Source: Adiantum capillus-veneris
Lineage: Eukaryota; Streptophyta; Polypodiopsida; Polypodiales; Pteridaceae
Direction: 5' to 3'
Assembly (NCBI GenBank): GCA_014529385.2
Contig: CM043964.1
Span: 138,840,529 to 138,904,528, forward strand
Length of the DNA stretch: 64,000 bases
The position numbers and the translations under genes are program-made. The notes below the pieces were generated by a model that saw only the letters and a list, made by a program, of their open reading frames with translations, did no database searches and had not been told where the DNA came from. This document shows, piece by piece, positions 63,215 to 64,000 of this stretch (positions are counted from its first letter, which is position 1; each line of letters opens with the position of its first letter).

Positions 63215-64000
63215 GTGCCTACCATTGCATATGTAGACAAGGCTTAAACCCAAGTTTGAGCCTAAAGGTATTATTATGTACCCTTGGTAATAGCCTCATG
63301 GATGTCATGAGTCTAGCCCTGCATAATAGTGCTACGTTAGCATAGGTAGGTGAGGCTCAAGCTTAAGTTATAGCCTCTTGCCATTGGTATCCACAAGGAT
63401 ATCATAAGTCTAGCTTTGTACCCTATATGATCTATTGCTACACTAGCCTATGTAGTTGAGGCTCAAACTTAGGTTCGAGCCTAAAGGTGTTATTCTATGT
63501 CCTTGGTATCCTCATGGATGTCAAGAGACTAGTCTTTCCCCCTAGTGCTACAATAGCATATTCTAGTGAGCCTACACTGGCATATGCACTTGAGGCTTGA
63601 ACTCTAGAGGCGTTCTTCTATGCCCTTATTAGTGACAAGGATGCCATAAAGCTAGCCTTGCGAGATAGTGCTATACTAGCATATGGAGGCGAGGTTCAAG
63701 CCTCTTGGCCTTGGTAGACATAAGGATATCATGAGGCTAGCCTTGCATGCTTGTGATACACTAGCTTACACAATTGATGCTCAAACCTAAGTTCAAGCAT
63801 AAAGTTGTAATTCTATGCCCTTGGTAGCCACAAGGATGTCATGAGGCTAGCCTTGCATAGTAGTGTTACATTACCATATACCGATGGGGGTCAAACTTAA
63901 ATTTAAGCCTAAAGGTGTTATTATTTACCCTTGGTAGCCACAAGGATGTCACGAGGTTGGCCTTTCATGGTAGTGTTACGCTAGCATATGTAGGCAAGCC
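63215..64000 (+). repeat. Satellite array, right part
   Basis: Continues the 49933-52730 array in register after the gypsy insertion, with the same unit and palindrome, and runs off the window edge. Confidence 0.92.

Overview
The window is nuclear DNA of a land plant, and almost all of it is transposable elements and their debris. The plant signs are Ty1/copia and Ty3/gypsy LTR elements primed by initiator-Met tRNA (tggtatcagagc after four separate 5' LTRs), a Tat-type gypsy element with two RNase H domains, a hAT element, a CACTA/TNP2 remnant, a possible tRNA-derived SINE, very long (CT)n, (GA)n and (AC)n tracts, and short GT-AG introns. Several gene-like elements match no angiosperm family I know, so a large-genome non-flowering plant such as a fern or lycophyte is my guess; the sequence does not prove it.

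Layout. 1-2546: a non-coding LTR element (5' LTR cut by the window edge), then a fragment of a second LTR start. 3195-11723: a decayed copia element with TSD cctca; its 3' LTR is split by a complete-ended hAT transposon (8144-11496; TSD gtttttat, matching TIRs, GC-rich subterminal repeats, frameshifted transposase). 12906-15343: an LTR-like block and a gag/protease remnant related to the first element. 16400-16759: the last two exons of an h-type-like thioredoxin, the only convincing host gene. 18651-18935: SINE-like unit. 21867-24303: deleted copia element on the minus strand (TSD tatat). 24484-26364: young non-autonomous LTR element (TSD ctctc). 26417-26905: tandem units that are each a dyad. 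26965-27441: an intronless histone H3 pseudogene with CENH3-like features. 30712 to about 36460: CACTA/TNP2 remnant on the minus strand, containing a (ccataa)n minisatellite. 39788-42325: a multi-exon, TE-like gene I cannot classify. 43500-43905: nested direct and inverted repeats. 46915-49320: a multi-exon minus-strand gene whose last exon looks like an N4/N6 DNA methylase. 49933-52730 and 63215-64000: one satellite array with a palindrome in its monomers, split by a 10.5-kb Tat/Ogre-like gypsy element (52731-63214) that carries a duplicated F-box-like ORF before gag and has lost protease and most of RT.

How it fits together. Nesting is clear at two places (hAT in copia LTR; gypsy in satellite), each supported by duplicated target sites. 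Almost no element protein is intact; the longest open frame is the 692-codon RNase H/integrase of the gypsy element. Candidates for something undescribed are the methylase-like gene, the unclassified multi-exon element gene, the satellite palindrome with apparently compensatory changes, the CENH3-like retrocopy and the duplicated pre-gag ORF.
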